This document shows positions 48,760 to 57,430 of a stretch of DNA of 64,000 nt, one piece after another. The notes beneath the pieces are model-generated. The model saw nothing but the letters and a program-made list of their open reading frames with translations, was not told the DNA's origin and ran no database searches. This stretch comes from Bog-473 sp963738135 (GTDB lineage: Bacteria > Actinomycetota > Acidimicrobiia > Acidimicrobiales > RAAP-2), in assembly GCA_963738135.1 (NCBI GenBank), contig CAVTVK010000002.1, positions 501,444-565,443 on the forward strand. The letters run 5' to 3'. The position numbers were made by a program, and so were the translations under genes. The stretch's first letter is position 1, and the number at the start of each line of letters is the position of its first letter.

Positions 48760-49218
48760 GTATTCGGCTCTCCTTCCGATGGCTTGATTTGTCCATGAAC
48801 GTCGGTGAGTCGACGGCCTGCTGGGATCTTTCCAGGTGGTCACCACTTCGTCGAATTGGGTGCAGAGGGGACGGCATATCCCTCAGCTGACGTCTTCTCG
48901 CACCGGGTTCCCATCGCGAGTCTGAACCGTTTCTCAGTCGGGCATTCGGACTTTGCTTGAGTGGTAGTCCCGTCGCTGTTCGACGGCGTCGCCCTCCCTC
49001 GGCTAGGTATGACCCCCACATCCCGGTTACCGACGGGTCGCCAGTAACCGCTGCATCCACAAGAGGGGCACGATCCCGCCGGCAGAAGTGTGAGGAGAAC
49101 TACTACCTCCAGAAGGCAACGGAACTACTGGGTACGTCCCAGATAAACGAGGCTGCATGCAATCCGGTCCGATTCACGGTCTGTCCTGAGTCAAGGTAAG
49201 TATCGATTGAGCAATTCG
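48760..49218. other. gene-free stretch
   Basis: No coding frame with support and no recognisable RNA or repeat. Confidence 0.5.
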
Positions 49219-49692
49219 TCACGACGCGGCGGTCGCTGGTTGCCGCGTCCGCCGTTCCCCGAAATGAAATACCACCACCGGGCAATGAGCATTGGCGACA
49301 CAACGATTTCGGACTGACCCAAATAGGAATCTCCAAAATCTACCGTGACGTTGACCGCTTCCCACTACAAGTAGCGCGGCACCCCACGACGCTTCGACTA
49401 GTGCGGAAGCAGCTTGACCCTGGACAAGGCGAGTTCGAATTTCTACACCTGGGTGCATCTCCCGCGCTCTCTTCTCAGCCGTTTCCAGTTCTTCACGAGC
49501 GCTGGCCTCTGGGTTGTAACTGTCAGTGAGTGCTTGTGGCCATCCGCAATTGACTGGCCACTGCCATGCCATTACCAGTTCAAGGGTTGATCCCGTTGAT
49601 TTCGCCTCGATCGCCGACCAATGAAGCGCGGCGATCGAGGCGTAAGACCCATCGAAGCCCATCACGATCCTGCGTGCGGAAGAAGCGTCCAT
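49219..49692 (-). CDS. universal stress protein (UspA family)
   Basis: An intact 157-residue protein: RRIVMGFDGSYASIAALHWSA, LELVMAWQWP, ALVEASWGAALLVVGSGQRHGRFWRFLFGSVRNRCVANAHCPVVVFH. The nucleotide-binding GSGQRHG-x9-GSVRN pattern is present. GAGGAG precedes ATG 49692. An operator copy lies 25 bp upstream, shared with the plus-strand unit that includes the truncated haemoglobin. Confidence 0.92.
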   Translation of the reverse strand: MDASSARRIVMGFDGSYASIAALHWSAIEAKSTGSTLELVMAWQWPVNCGWPQALTDSYNPEASAREELETAEKRAREMHPGVEIRTRLVQGQAASALVEASWGAALLVVGSGQRHGRFWRFLFGSVRNRCVANAHCPVVVFHFGERRTRQPATAAS

Positions 49693-49717
49693 GGCCCTCT
49701 CCTCTTTCGTGGTTCCT

Positions 49718-49731
49718 CTAGTCTAGTCTAG
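49718..49731. promoter_or_regulatory. CTAGT-N4-ACTAG operator between UspA and the haemoglobin unit
   Basis: CTAGT-CTAG-TCTAG; with flanks CTCTAGT-CTAG-TCTAGAG. It lies 25 bp before the minus-strand UspA start and upstream of the plus-strand genes to 50510, so it could act divergently. Confidence 0.65.
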
Positions 49732-49949
49732 AGAAATGATGAGTGAACGCGCATTCCTTAGGGCCACTTCAGATCTTCGATCGATATGGGCGTCTGTGTG
49801 GAACCGCCCTGGACTACTCACGGCCCTTTCAGCATTCAGTTCTGTCCAGGTGTCGCCTGGAGCTTCGAGATACGGCGGCGAGTGGCTGTGTTCCAGGAGC
49901 GCCGTCGATGTCCCAGAACGTGAAGCCATTGCAAAGGAGGCATCAGGCG

Positions 49950-50063
49950 ATGATGGTCGTCGACGTAGCCAATGGAGGATGCTGCCTGCACAGCGTCTTC
50001 ACCCTCTTCGAGGTGAGGATCAGAATCCCGTCGATCAGCCCCAAAGCGATTCTTTCCATCTAG
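49950..50063 (+). CDS. possible small protein before the haemoglobin gene
   Basis: A 37-codon frame beginning MMVVDVANGGCCLHSVF has a strong AAAGGAGG ten bases upstream of its ATG and ends 12 bp before the haemoglobin start. The CC and His residues are notable. It could be a leader peptide or a short coupled protein. No homology can be claimed, and the region 49740-49949 holds no other supported gene. Confidence 0.3.
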   Translation: MMVVDVANGGCCLHSVFTLFEVRIRIPSISPKAILSI

Positions 50064-50075
50064 CCGGGCGTATCA

Positions 50076-50510
50076 ATGAATCCATCTGAGCCAGCTGCGG
50101 ATCATTATGACGACCTGCGCTCGCGAGCTGATATTCATGACCTCGTGGTGGGGTTCTACCGGGAAGTTGTATTTGACGAATTGCTCGAGCCGGTGTTCGG
50201 TGAGGTTGCCGAGGTCGACTGGGCTCTCCACATCCCCAAGCTCATCGATTATTGGTGTCGCGTCTTGCTGCGCCAACCCGGGTATGCCGGACTCATTCTC
50301 GACGCACATCAGCATGTGCACGATTGTGAGCCGCTACGTATGGACCATTTCGATCGCTGGTACAGGCTCTGGATCGAGAGTATTGACGCGCGTTGGAGGG
50401 GTCCAGTCGCAGAGCAGGCGAAGCGACACGCCGCTCGTATGGGAGGAACACTGGCTCGACGACTAATGGACGTGACCTGGGCGCCAACAAATGATAGGGA
50501 GCTCGGCTGA
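50076..50510 (+). CDS. group III truncated haemoglobin
   Basis: A 144-residue protein: ADIHDLVVGFYREVVFDELLEPVFGE, VDWALHIPKLIDYWCRVLLRQPGYAG, ILDAHQHVHDCEPLRMDHFDRWYRLW. The proximal-His region and the W-x3-Y/FW pattern of type III truncated globins are visible. These bind O2 and NO in the cytosol and commonly detoxify NO. Its position behind the operator near 49718 fits the inferred redox/NO regulon. Confidence 0.88.
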   Translation: MNPSEPAADHYDDLRSRADIHDLVVGFYREVVFDELLEPVFGEVAEVDWALHIPKLIDYWCRVLLRQPGYAGLILDAHQHVHDCEPLRMDHFDRWYRLWIESIDARWRGPVAEQAKRHAARMGGTLARRLMDVTWAPTNDRELG

Positions 50511-50705
50511 TGCCAACATTGCCGCATACAATGTGAATCTCTCGGATCGGTCCTCGTCTCGATGGTCAGCTACTCGAAATGCTCATCGAACTAGAGCGTG
50601 AGCAAAGCAGCGATTGACCGCCCTAAAGGACCGTCGTACCGGAGATGGTTCGCGTGAATCAGGGTTTGCCTCTGCGGCGTGCGGCAGGGAGAGCTGACGC
50701 GCGAG
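50511..50705. other. gene-free leader region
   Basis: Nothing coding. This precedes the TPP riboswitch and should contain its promoter. Confidence 0.5.
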
Positions 50706-50803
50706 ACTCAGCGTACGGGAGCTCGGACGGACCGGGCTGAGAGGGCACCTCGCTGGTGCCGACCGTTGAACCTGCTCCGGGTAATGCCGGCGAAGGGAGG
50801 AGG
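50706..50803 (+). promoter_or_regulatory. TPP (THI-element) riboswitch
   Basis: The conserved core is present in order: CGGGAGCTCGG (P2 side), GGGCTGAGAGG (pyrimidine-sensing arm), a GGCACC/GGTGCC stem-loop, then GACCGTTGAACCTG, CTCCGGGTAATGCCGG (pyrophosphate arm) and CGAAGGGAGG closing P1. The last strand contains the Shine-Dalgarno GGGAGGAGG of the permease gene five bases before its ATG, so thiamine diphosphate binding would hide the ribosome site. Confidence 0.93.
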
Positions 50804-50808
50804 CATTT

Positions 50809-52281
50809 ATGGTCGATCTGCCTGATCCAGCGTTGCTCTTTAACGGCGGTCGTCGGACCGGCATCTTTTCAGGTACTCGTCCCACGCACCGTGGTGACCT
50901 CGTTGTAGAGAGCCATGGCATGGCTCCGATTCCCGAGGACCAGCGCTATGGCTCCTCGTGGCGGAACCTCACGGTGTGGTTCGCACCGAATATGGAACTC
51001 TCCGGTGTCTTCACCGGGACCTTGGCCTTTACGCTCGGGTTGGGATTTTGGCCAGGCTTCGTGGCCATCGTGATCGGGGTGGTCCTCGGTGCGGTGCCGG
51101 TCGGGCTCCTTGCCACCTTGGGACCCAAGACAGGCATGGGGCAGTTGCCGCTCGCGCGGCTCCCGTTCGGCAGGAGCATCACGCTGCCGGCGGCCGTCCA
51201 ATGGCTGAGCGCTCTGGCCTGGGACGGGCTTGTCGGGCTCTTCGGTGCCCAAGGAATCCAGCTCTTGTTCCACGTGCCCTTCGCCGTGGGAGTGCTCATC
51301 GTCCTCGCGCTCGAAGGGCTGGTCGGATTCTTGGGCTACGAGGTAATCCACCAGCTCGAGACGTGGGGAAGCGCCATCTTGGCCGTCCTGTTCATGGTCT
51401 TGTCGGTGCGCATCCTTCAGCACGGCCACATCCCGTTGCACAACACGGTTCACGGCGGGGCAGCCATCGGTGCCTTTGTCTTGATGACAACGATCGCCTT
51501 CAGTGGTTCGTTCAGTTGGGCCAGCTACGCCGCTGACTACAGCCGCTACCAGGAGAAGGAGACGCCATCGCCGCCGATCTTTTGGTGGACGCTGGGCGGC
51601 TTGTGTGCCTCGTATATCTGGACTTACACCATTGGCCTGGCTGGCGCGAAGGTGCTGAGTAACCAAACGGCAGCGGGGGTGCGCTCCCTCGTGGGCGGAG
51701 GCGCGGTTGGCACGTTAGCACTGGTCATTGTCGTCCTCGGGGCGATCACGAGCAATGCCATGAACGACTATTCAGGGTCCCTCGCTCTACAGGCTTCAGG
51801 AGTAAGGCTAAAGCGGAACTGGAGTGCAGCAAGTGGCACGATGATCGCCTTCGGCATCATTCTTTGGCTCCATGGTGGAAACACGTCAGCGCGCTTCCAA
51901 TCCGTGCTGCTCTTTAGCGCGTACTGGATCGCTCCTTTTCTGGCAATCGTCCTGATCGACTGGCTCGACCGCAAAGGCACTGTCACCCATGAGGCCCTCT
52001 GTTCCCTCATGGATCCGAAGGACCTGAACACCGGATGGACTGCACTCGTGAGCCTGGTTGTCGGCTTCGGTGCCATGGTGCCCTTCATGAACACCGGACT
52101 GCTCGTCGGCCCGGTTGCCACACGGCTCGACGGAGCGGACCTGTCTTTCTACGTGGGTTTTGTAGTCACCTTCTGCGTGTACCTGGTGCTGCGCAAGTGT
52201 GAAATCCCAAACGCAATGCTCATTCGAGGTGGTCTTGGAAACCGCTCGGAGGGGGCCGAGAGGGGAAGAGCCTCTGTTTGA
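50809..52281 (+). CDS. NCS1-family permease, probable thiamine or thiamine-precursor transporter
   Basis: An intact 490-residue protein of twelve spans: PNMELSGVFTGTLAFTLGLGFW, LPLARLPFGRSITLPAAVQWL, IAFSGSFSWASYAADYSRY, NAMNDYSGSLALQASGVRL and IAPFLAIVLIDW are NCS1 (cytosine/purine/allantoin family) signatures. The family alone does not give a substrate, but the TPP riboswitch in front of it indicates thiamine, hydroxymethylpyrimidine or a related precursor. Start ATG 50809 is set by the GGGAGGAGG site. The N-terminal 35 residues are hydrophilic. Confidence 0.9.
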   Translation: MVDLPDPALLFNGGRRTGIFSGTRPTHRGDLVVESHGMAPIPEDQRYGSSWRNLTVWFAPNMELSGVFTGTLAFTLGLGFWPGFVAIVIGVVLGAVPVGLLATLGPKTGMGQLPLARLPFGRSITLPAAVQWLSALAWDGLVGLFGAQGIQLLFHVPFAVGVLIVLALEGLVGFLGYEVIHQLETWGSAILAVLFMVLSVRILQHGHIPLHNTVHGGAAIGAFVLMTTIAFSGSFSWASYAADYSRYQEKETPSPPIFWWTLGGLCASYIWTYTIGLAGAKVLSNQTAAGVRSLVGGGAVGTLALVIVVLGAITSNAMNDYSGSLALQASGVRLKRNWSAASGTMIAFGIILWLHGGNTSARFQSVLLFSAYWIAPFLAIVLIDWLDRKGTVTHEALCSLMDPKDLNTGWTALVSLVVGFGAMVPFMNTGLLVGPVATRLDGADLSFYVGFVVTFCVYLVLRKCEIPNAMLIRGGLGNRSEGAERGRASV

Positions 52282-52334
52282 CTAGTCGTGCCCAAGTTGT
52301 ACCGGATCTCGTTGCATATGGCCCTCTTCGTGCG

Positions 52335-52976
52335 TTATCTCACCTCATCCGATCGCTCGCAATCGGGACGGTGTGCGCCTTCTTGGATGACTGCGCCACA
52401 TTCGGGGCAGAGCAAGCCGGCCCAACAGGCCGGATCGCCGCCCTCATCGGTCTCCTCCGAATCTGAATGCGAGACTGCGCTTGACTCCGATCCACGATTT
52501 TTCTCAGGACTGCGTCGATCTACGGCCAAGAAGTCAATCGTGAAGCGCACAGGTCCGAGCAAGCGCACCTCGTGCTCGACGTCGGGAGGAATGGCTTGGC
52601 TCGAACCTGGTCCGAGCACGACGTCGATCGGCGGTTCGGTCGACATGATGAATCGCAGTGTGCCGCTCTGGACCACCAACCTCCCCCAAGTCCCGTTGCC
52701 CAACCGGTGGGCCCGCAACAAGCCCTTGGGCACACTCACCTCGGTCCACTCGGGACTTGCGCGAACGAATTGGAGCCCTTCGGGGAGTTCCGCTCGGTCA
52801 CAGAGCGGGCACTCGAGGGGCAGGCCGAGCTTGGACGTCCGTCCCGTTTCCTCGGTTATCCAGGGTCGAAGTTGAAATGGTGGACGATGACGAACATGCT
52901 GATTGTGGCCACACTCGAGCTCTGCCACCCATTCGGGAACTTCGTCTTGATGGTAGGCGGTGATTGCTCGTTCCAT
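52335..52976 (-). CDS. DUF3565 + DUF1971 (TehB-like cupin) fusion, copy A
   Basis: An intact 213-residue protein. The N-terminal DUF3565 part reads AITAYHQDEVPEWVAELECGH, HVRHRPPFQLRPW and LECPLCDRAELP. The DUF1971 cupin part reads VPKGLLRAHRLGNGTWGRLVV, GTLRFIM and QAIPPDVEHEVRLLGPVRFTI. A C-terminal Cys cluster, ACWAGLLCPECGAVIQEG ... DC, may bind zinc. DUF1971 is related to the tellurite-resistance protein TehB cupin. A paralogue lies at 62372-63021. Confidence 0.85.
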   Translation of the reverse strand: MERAITAYHQDEVPEWVAELECGHNQHVRHRPPFQLRPWITEETGRTSKLGLPLECPLCDRAELPEGLQFVRASPEWTEVSVPKGLLRAHRLGNGTWGRLVVQSGTLRFIMSTEPPIDVVLGPGSSQAIPPDVEHEVRLLGPVRFTIDFLAVDRRSPEKNRGSESSAVSHSDSEETDEGGDPACWAGLLCPECGAVIQEGAHRPDCERSDEVR

Positions 52977-52981
52977 GACGA

Positions 52982-55021
52982 TCAGAGGTCCTGTGCGCTG
53001 GTTGCAGGCGTCGGGTCGTCTTGTCCAGCGCCGTTCTTCGAGGTTGGGTTGACTCGGCGCAACGTCAGCACTCGTTCGGCGTGACGCTCTTCTTCGAGGA
53101 GCTTTTGGCGGGCCTCGAGAAGGTCGAACTGGGTAATGAGTCCGTCGAGATGGTGAGCGTCGGCGCGGTCGACGACGGGGAGGACGCCAAGTCCGAGCGC
53201 TGCCATCCTGTCGGCCACGCTGCGCAGAATCTCGTCCGGATGGGCCACGATAAGAGCGGAGACCATGGCCTCGCAGGCCTGGGCGCCGGCCTGGTCCTTT
53301 CCGGCCAGGACGGCTGACCAGGGGAGCACGCCGACCAGACCAGAGCCGTTGTCGAGCACCGGGTAGAGGCGCTGCCGACGTTCGTGCGAGCCCTCAGGAA
53401 GGGACTGATAGAGCTCGCTGAGCAACCGAGTGGGCTCAACGGTGTAGATGTCGGTGTCCATGACCTCTCGCACAAAGGTGGCTTCGAGTGGGTCGACGGC
53501 GTACTCGCGCATGACATGAAAGCCTCGCCGGGCCACCTTCTCGGTCAGGATCGAGCGCTTCAGCACCAGCACGCTCACCAGATGGGCCACGGTGGCGACG
53601 ACCAAGAGAGCAAGAATGCTGTTTTGGTCGTGGGTGAGCTCGAACGCGAAGATGATTGCGGTAAAGGGGGAGCGCGTGACGCCCGCCATCGCCCCGGCGA
53701 GCCCGAGCAGCGCGTAGACCCCGGGCGTCGTTCCCGGCAGAACGTGACCCATGATGCCGCCGATGGCCGCCCCCATCATCATGATGGGGGCGAGGATGCC
53801 GCCGCTGGTCCCGCTGCCGAGCGCACCAGACCAGATGACGAGCTTGACGACGAGCAGGAGGAGGAGCGCATCGACCGCGAGCTGGCCCAGCAGCTCGGCG
53901 TGGATCGTGTTGTAGCCCACACCGAGTGCTCGAGGATCGATCAAGCCGCCGACTCCGATGAGGACTCCGCCGATCATGGGCCACCACATCCAGTGCAAGT
54001 GCCCGGTGAGCTTCTTGAAGAGGTCCTCGAAGCGATAGACGGCCTGGGTCATGACCCAGGCGCCGAGACCGGTGGCGAGGCCGACGGCGGCGGCCCCGAG
54101 AAGGACCACGCCGCCGAGCGGAGCATGGTGTGGGACCGGGAAGAGGGGCTGAGGCGAGACGAGGCCGGCATTCGCCATCACCATCCGCAAGCCGTCAGCG
54201 GTCGCTGCGGCCAGGCCGATCAAGACCATTGAACGCGGTCTGAACTCGAAGGCCAACAGTTCGACCCCGAACAAGGTTGCAGCCACGGGGGTGCCGAACA
54301 CGGCGCTCATGCCAGCAGCAGCCCCGGCAACGAGCAGGGCTCGCCGTTGCGCTGCGGTGAGATGAAAGAGCTGACCGATAACGGATCCGACGGCACCTCC
54401 GGTCAAGATGATCGGTCCCTCGGCGCCGAAGGGACCGCCGGTGCCAATGCTGATGGCACTCGAGATCGGCTTCAAGATGGCCAAGCGCGGCTGGACCCGG
54501 CTGCCGTTGATCAAAATACGCTCCATGGCTTCTGGAATGCCGTGGCCACGAATCTGCTCGGAACCGAATCGGGCCATCAGGCCGACGATCAGACCACCGC
54601 CGATGGGGATGATGATGGCGATGGCACCGAGCGTGTTGGCGTTGGGCGAGACCAGATGCACGCTGAGGCGCTGGTAGTAGAAGAGGTTGGTGAAGAACCC
54701 AATCATGGAGAGCAACGCCAGCGAGATTCCGGCTCCGATGACGCCGATCAGAATTGCCAAAGGTACGAGCTGCAAGATTGCGGGAGTGGTCGTGAAGTCC
54801 CCGAGTGCCCGCTCGCTCGTGTCAGCTCGACGGTGATCGTTACCGAAGAGGGCTGGATCGTCGTCTCGGGCAGAATGAGTCGAGCCCGTATCGTCCTCTT
54901 GGACGTCACTGGCCCTGGGATCGTGGACGTCCGAATCGCCGCTGTTCAGGCCTGCTTTCCCTTCACCCGCTGTGTCTTCCCCATCGGGCATCTGCCCCGA
55001 TTCGACGTTGCGTTCGCTCAC
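52982..55021 (-). CDS. ClC-family chloride channel/transporter with CBS domains
   Basis: An intact 679-residue protein. A disordered acidic N-terminus of about 75 residues precedes the channel: RGHGIPEAMERIL (the GSGIP-like Cl site), GTGGPFGAEGPIILTGGAVGS (gating Glu), VAGAAAGMSAVFGTPVAATLF, GSGTSGGILAPIMMMGAAIG and AGAMAGVTRSPFTAIIFAFELT. Two CBS domains follow (VREVMDTDIYTVEPTRLLSEL and MVSALIVAHPDEILRSVADRM), which bind nucleotides and regulate transport. It moves Cl- or F-/NO3--type anions. Confidence 0.95.
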   Translation of the reverse strand: MSERNVESGQMPDGEDTAGEGKAGLNSGDSDVHDPRASDVQEDDTGSTHSARDDDPALFGNDHRRADTSERALGDFTTTPAILQLVPLAILIGVIGAGISLALLSMIGFFTNLFYYQRLSVHLVSPNANTLGAIAIIIPIGGGLIVGLMARFGSEQIRGHGIPEAMERILINGSRVQPRLAILKPISSAISIGTGGPFGAEGPIILTGGAVGSVIGQLFHLTAAQRRALLVAGAAAGMSAVFGTPVAATLFGVELLAFEFRPRSMVLIGLAAATADGLRMVMANAGLVSPQPLFPVPHHAPLGGVVLLGAAAVGLATGLGAWVMTQAVYRFEDLFKKLTGHLHWMWWPMIGGVLIGVGGLIDPRALGVGYNTIHAELLGQLAVDALLLLLVVKLVIWSGALGSGTSGGILAPIMMMGAAIGGIMGHVLPGTTPGVYALLGLAGAMAGVTRSPFTAIIFAFELTHDQNSILALLVVATVAHLVSVLVLKRSILTEKVARRGFHVMREYAVDPLEATFVREVMDTDIYTVEPTRLLSELYQSLPEGSHERRQRLYPVLDNGSGLVGVLPWSAVLAGKDQAGAQACEAMVSALIVAHPDEILRSVADRMAALGLGVLPVVDRADAHHLDGLITQFDLLEARQKLLEEERHAERVLTLRRVNPTSKNGAGQDDPTPATSAQDL

Positions 55022-55114
55022 CGGTGAGCCCGGTCGACTGCTCGCGCGCCCGAGTCAGCGGAAAGGGAGAGTTCGCCTGATGTGCCGAGCCGTAGTCGGT
55101 CGGTGGCTCCATTC

Positions 55115-55127
55115 ATCGTGACACGAT
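55115..55127. promoter_or_regulatory. palindrome ATCGTG-A-CACGAT upstream of MarR gene
   Basis: A perfect 6-bp inverted repeat lies 15 bp before the start of the MarR-DUF488 gene. This is a standard position for MarR autoregulation. A related TATCGTGATA palindrome stands before the convergent small gene near 56275. Confidence 0.55.
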
Positions 55128-55142
55128 GTTATCGTAGATGGA

Positions 55143-55961
55143 ATGAGCCTGCCTGATGAGAGCTACACCCGTCTCTTGGCGCTGCGGACGGGCCTTCGTC
55201 ACTTCGAACGCTGGAGCGAGCAGCAAGCTCAAGCCGCAGGGTTGACTCCCGCCCAGCACCAGCTGCTCCTCGCGGTCCGCGGACATGGGGACCCTCGCGG
55301 TCCCACTATCGGCGAGGTGGCGGACTACCTCTTGTTGCGCCACCACAGCGCAGTCGGTCTCGTGGACCGTGCTGACGCTGCTGGGCTGGTCACGCGCACC
55401 AGGGACCCCGAGGATCATCGTGTCGTCCGCATTCAACTCACCAAAGTCGGCGCCAAACGCCTCGAGGCGCTCTCGACCCTCCATCTCGAAGAACTCGAAC
55501 GCCTCGCCCTCGAGATCCCTGGAGCGTGGCGGGACTTGGCACCGGTGCAACGGCTGCATGGTTTCCCCGGGACTGCATCCGCGACCGGGCAGTCCGACCA
55601 CGAGACCGTCCACGTCGGGATCGCCCGCGTCAACGACGGTGTCACCAAGCGCGCGGCTCGGCGGATTCTCGTTGACCGGCTCTGGCCGCGGGGCGTCTCC
55701 CGAGTCGATGCTCCATTCGAGAGCTGGATGAAAGACGTTGCCCCGAGCAGCGATCTGCGCAAATGGTATGGGCACCAACCCAAGCGCTTCGCCGAATTCG
55801 CCCGGCGTTACCGCAAAGAGCTCACCAAAGGTGCAACCCAAGAGGCACTTGAGATCATCCGTCTCCAAGCAGTGCAAAACCCCACCGTTCTTGTCACAGC
55901 GACAAAGGATCTTGAACATTCGGGCGCGGCCGTCTTGCAAGAAATCCTCGCCGACGGTTGA
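55143..55961 (+). CDS. MarR-family regulator fused to DUF488
   Basis: One uninterrupted frame of 272 residues. Residues 1-140 are a MarR winged helix (LTPAQHQLLLAVRGHG, PTIGEVADYLLLRHHSAVGLVDRADAAGLV, DHRVVRIQLTKVGAKRLEAL). Residues 155-270 are DUF488 (ILVDRLWPRGVSRVDAPFES, LRKWYGHQPKRFAEFARRYR, VLVTATKDLEHSGAAVLQEI). The junction (WRDLAPVQRLHGFPGTASATGQSDH) is linker-like. Either the fusion is natural or a lost stop joins two genes. If natural, DUF488 may be the sensor half of a regulator. Confidence 0.8.
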   Translation: MSLPDESYTRLLALRTGLRHFERWSEQQAQAAGLTPAQHQLLLAVRGHGDPRGPTIGEVADYLLLRHHSAVGLVDRADAAGLVTRTRDPEDHRVVRIQLTKVGAKRLEALSTLHLEELERLALEIPGAWRDLAPVQRLHGFPGTASATGQSDHETVHVGIARVNDGVTKRAARRILVDRLWPRGVSRVDAPFESWMKDVAPSSDLRKWYGHQPKRFAEFARRYRKELTKGATQEALEIIRLQAVQNPTVLVTATKDLEHSGAAVLQEILADG

Positions 55962-55968
55962 GCAAGCC

Positions 55969-56244
55969 TCAATGGCGGGCGGGACCAGGTGAGTCTTGCG
56001 TGCCGGGGAGCGCGTTGTGATGGTGCAGGGCGTAGAGCGGATGGAGCAGGCGAGGGTGACTGCATGAGGGGCATGAATCCACCGGCTCCGATTTCGATGT
56101 GATGCAAAGGCGTCCGCAACCCTGGCAGTGGACGACATGAAAGAACACACCAAGACATCCGAGTAGGCCGAAGTAGAGCCCGCCCATCGCCACGATTCCG
56201 AGCGCCAGCGCCAGTATCGCGATCACGATTTCCAGGATCACCAT
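55969..56244 (-). CDS. small membrane protein with zinc-ribbon and His-rich tail
   Basis: ATG 56244 gives 91 residues: a membrane segment (VIAILALALGIVAMGGLYFGLLGCLGVFF), then CQGCGRLC and CPSCSHPR, a two-pair cysteine knuckle likely binding zinc or iron, and a His-rich end (LYALHHHNALPG). It is convergent with the MarR-DUF488 gene. The promoter side has TATCGTGATA. Function unknown; a metal- or redox-responsive role is suggested by the ligands. Confidence 0.55.
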   Translation of the reverse strand: MVILEIVIAILALALGIVAMGGLYFGLLGCLGVFFHVVHCQGCGRLCITSKSEPVDSCPSCSHPRLLHPLYALHHHNALPGTQDSPGPARH

Positions 56245-56292
56245 GTCTTTCACTTTCTCTCGTATAGAGATTATATCGTGATAAGATACCAA

Positions 56293-56721
56293 TCACAAGA
56301 GTGAGAGCCGGACGGAGATGCCGGCATGGGGGCTGTCGAGTGCGCCTTCACCAGGACCCGAAGGGACCACGCGGCCTGCTCAGTGCGAGCCCGAGAGGTC
56401 CCAGTCGTTTGGGATGCGGACCTTGGTTGCCCGCCGCGAGATCGTCTCTAGAACGAAGGTTCGCGGGATTACGGCCTTATGGAGGAGTCGAGACTCAGAC
56501 GAATGCACATGTCACAAAAGTGCAATCTGTCGCTTACTGCCGTCTTAGGAATCCGGGTAGGAACCCGACGCTGGTGGTGACGTGAATGCGGCTCGGATCA
56601 TCGACCGTCGCGGTCTCCAGAGGCCCGCGCGGTGGACTGTTACGAAGCGCGCTGTATTGAGAATCTCGGTTCCGCATTCGAGGGGAAGGGTTGTGCATTG
56701 TAAAAGAAAGGGGATGAGCGG
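56293..56721. other. gene-free stretch
   Basis: No supported gene. The last part contains AAAGAAAGGGG ahead of the collagen-like gene, probably its ribosome site. Confidence 0.45.
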
Positions 56722-57414
56722 ATGGTGAACACCAACGACTTACGGCACAACGTCGTGGAGTTCGGCGATACGCAGCCGGTGCCGCCGATTGGCCCGTCAA
56801 AGGGGAATGGAGGGACCTCAAACCCGATGTTGGTCTGGGGACTCGTCATAGCGATCGTGGCGGCACTCTGCGCTGTGGGTATCGGGGTGTTCGCGCTGAC
56901 TGCGTCGCCTGATGCGATTGCAGGTCCACAAGGGGCGACCGGTGCGCAGGGTGCCACCGGTGCCCAGGGGAGTCAAGGGGTGCCGGGCGCCCAAGGACCC
57001 CAAGGAGCGACAGGATCGCCTGGACCGGCCGGACCGAAGGGAGCCACGGGGATTACGGGGAACCAAGGCTCTCCCGGCCCTGCCGGTCCGGCGGGTGCGC
57101 AAGGGCCTCGGGGCACTACCGGAGCGACCGGCACGATCGTCGCGAGTACGGCGGTATCCGGACCGATCGTCCTCTCGATCCCCAACCCGGCGATCGGCAC
57201 GACCGTTACCGCAACGGCATCATGCTCCACGGGGGAAATCTCACTCGGAGGTGGAGCTCAGGTCTCTGCACCAGGTCTCTCGAGCAAGAGCGTCACCTTG
57301 CGATCCTCGTTCCCCACGGGAACCAACTCGTGGCGAGCGGTCGGCATGGTGATCGGGTCACTTGGTTCTGGACAACAGATGTCAGTTCACCCATATGTCC
57401 TCTGCGGCAAATGA
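56722..57414 (+). CDS. collagen-like triple-helix membrane-anchored protein
   Basis: An intact 230-residue protein. A short cytosolic N-terminus is followed by one membrane anchor (about 36-60, MLVWGLVIAIVAALCAVGIGVFALT). From residue 68 come 23 uninterrupted Gly-X-Y triplets (GPQ GAT GAQ ... GPR GTT GAT). A C-terminal domain of about 95 residues then contains two cysteines (ASCSTGEISLGGGAQV ... VHPYVLCGK), probably the trimerisation head. It should form an extracellular collagen-like trimer; adhesion is a possible use. It stands immediately before a tRNA-like 3' end. Confidence 0.9.
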   Translation: MVNTNDLRHNVVEFGDTQPVPPIGPSKGNGGTSNPMLVWGLVIAIVAALCAVGIGVFALTASPDAIAGPQGATGAQGATGAQGSQGVPGAQGPQGATGSPGPAGPKGATGITGNQGSPGPAGPAGAQGPRGTTGATGTIVASTAVSGPIVLSIPNPAIGTTVTATASCSTGEISLGGGAQVSAPGLSSKSVTLRSSFPTGTNSWRAVGMVIGSLGSGQQMSVHPYVLCGK

Positions 57415-57430
57415 TGACGAAAGACGCATC

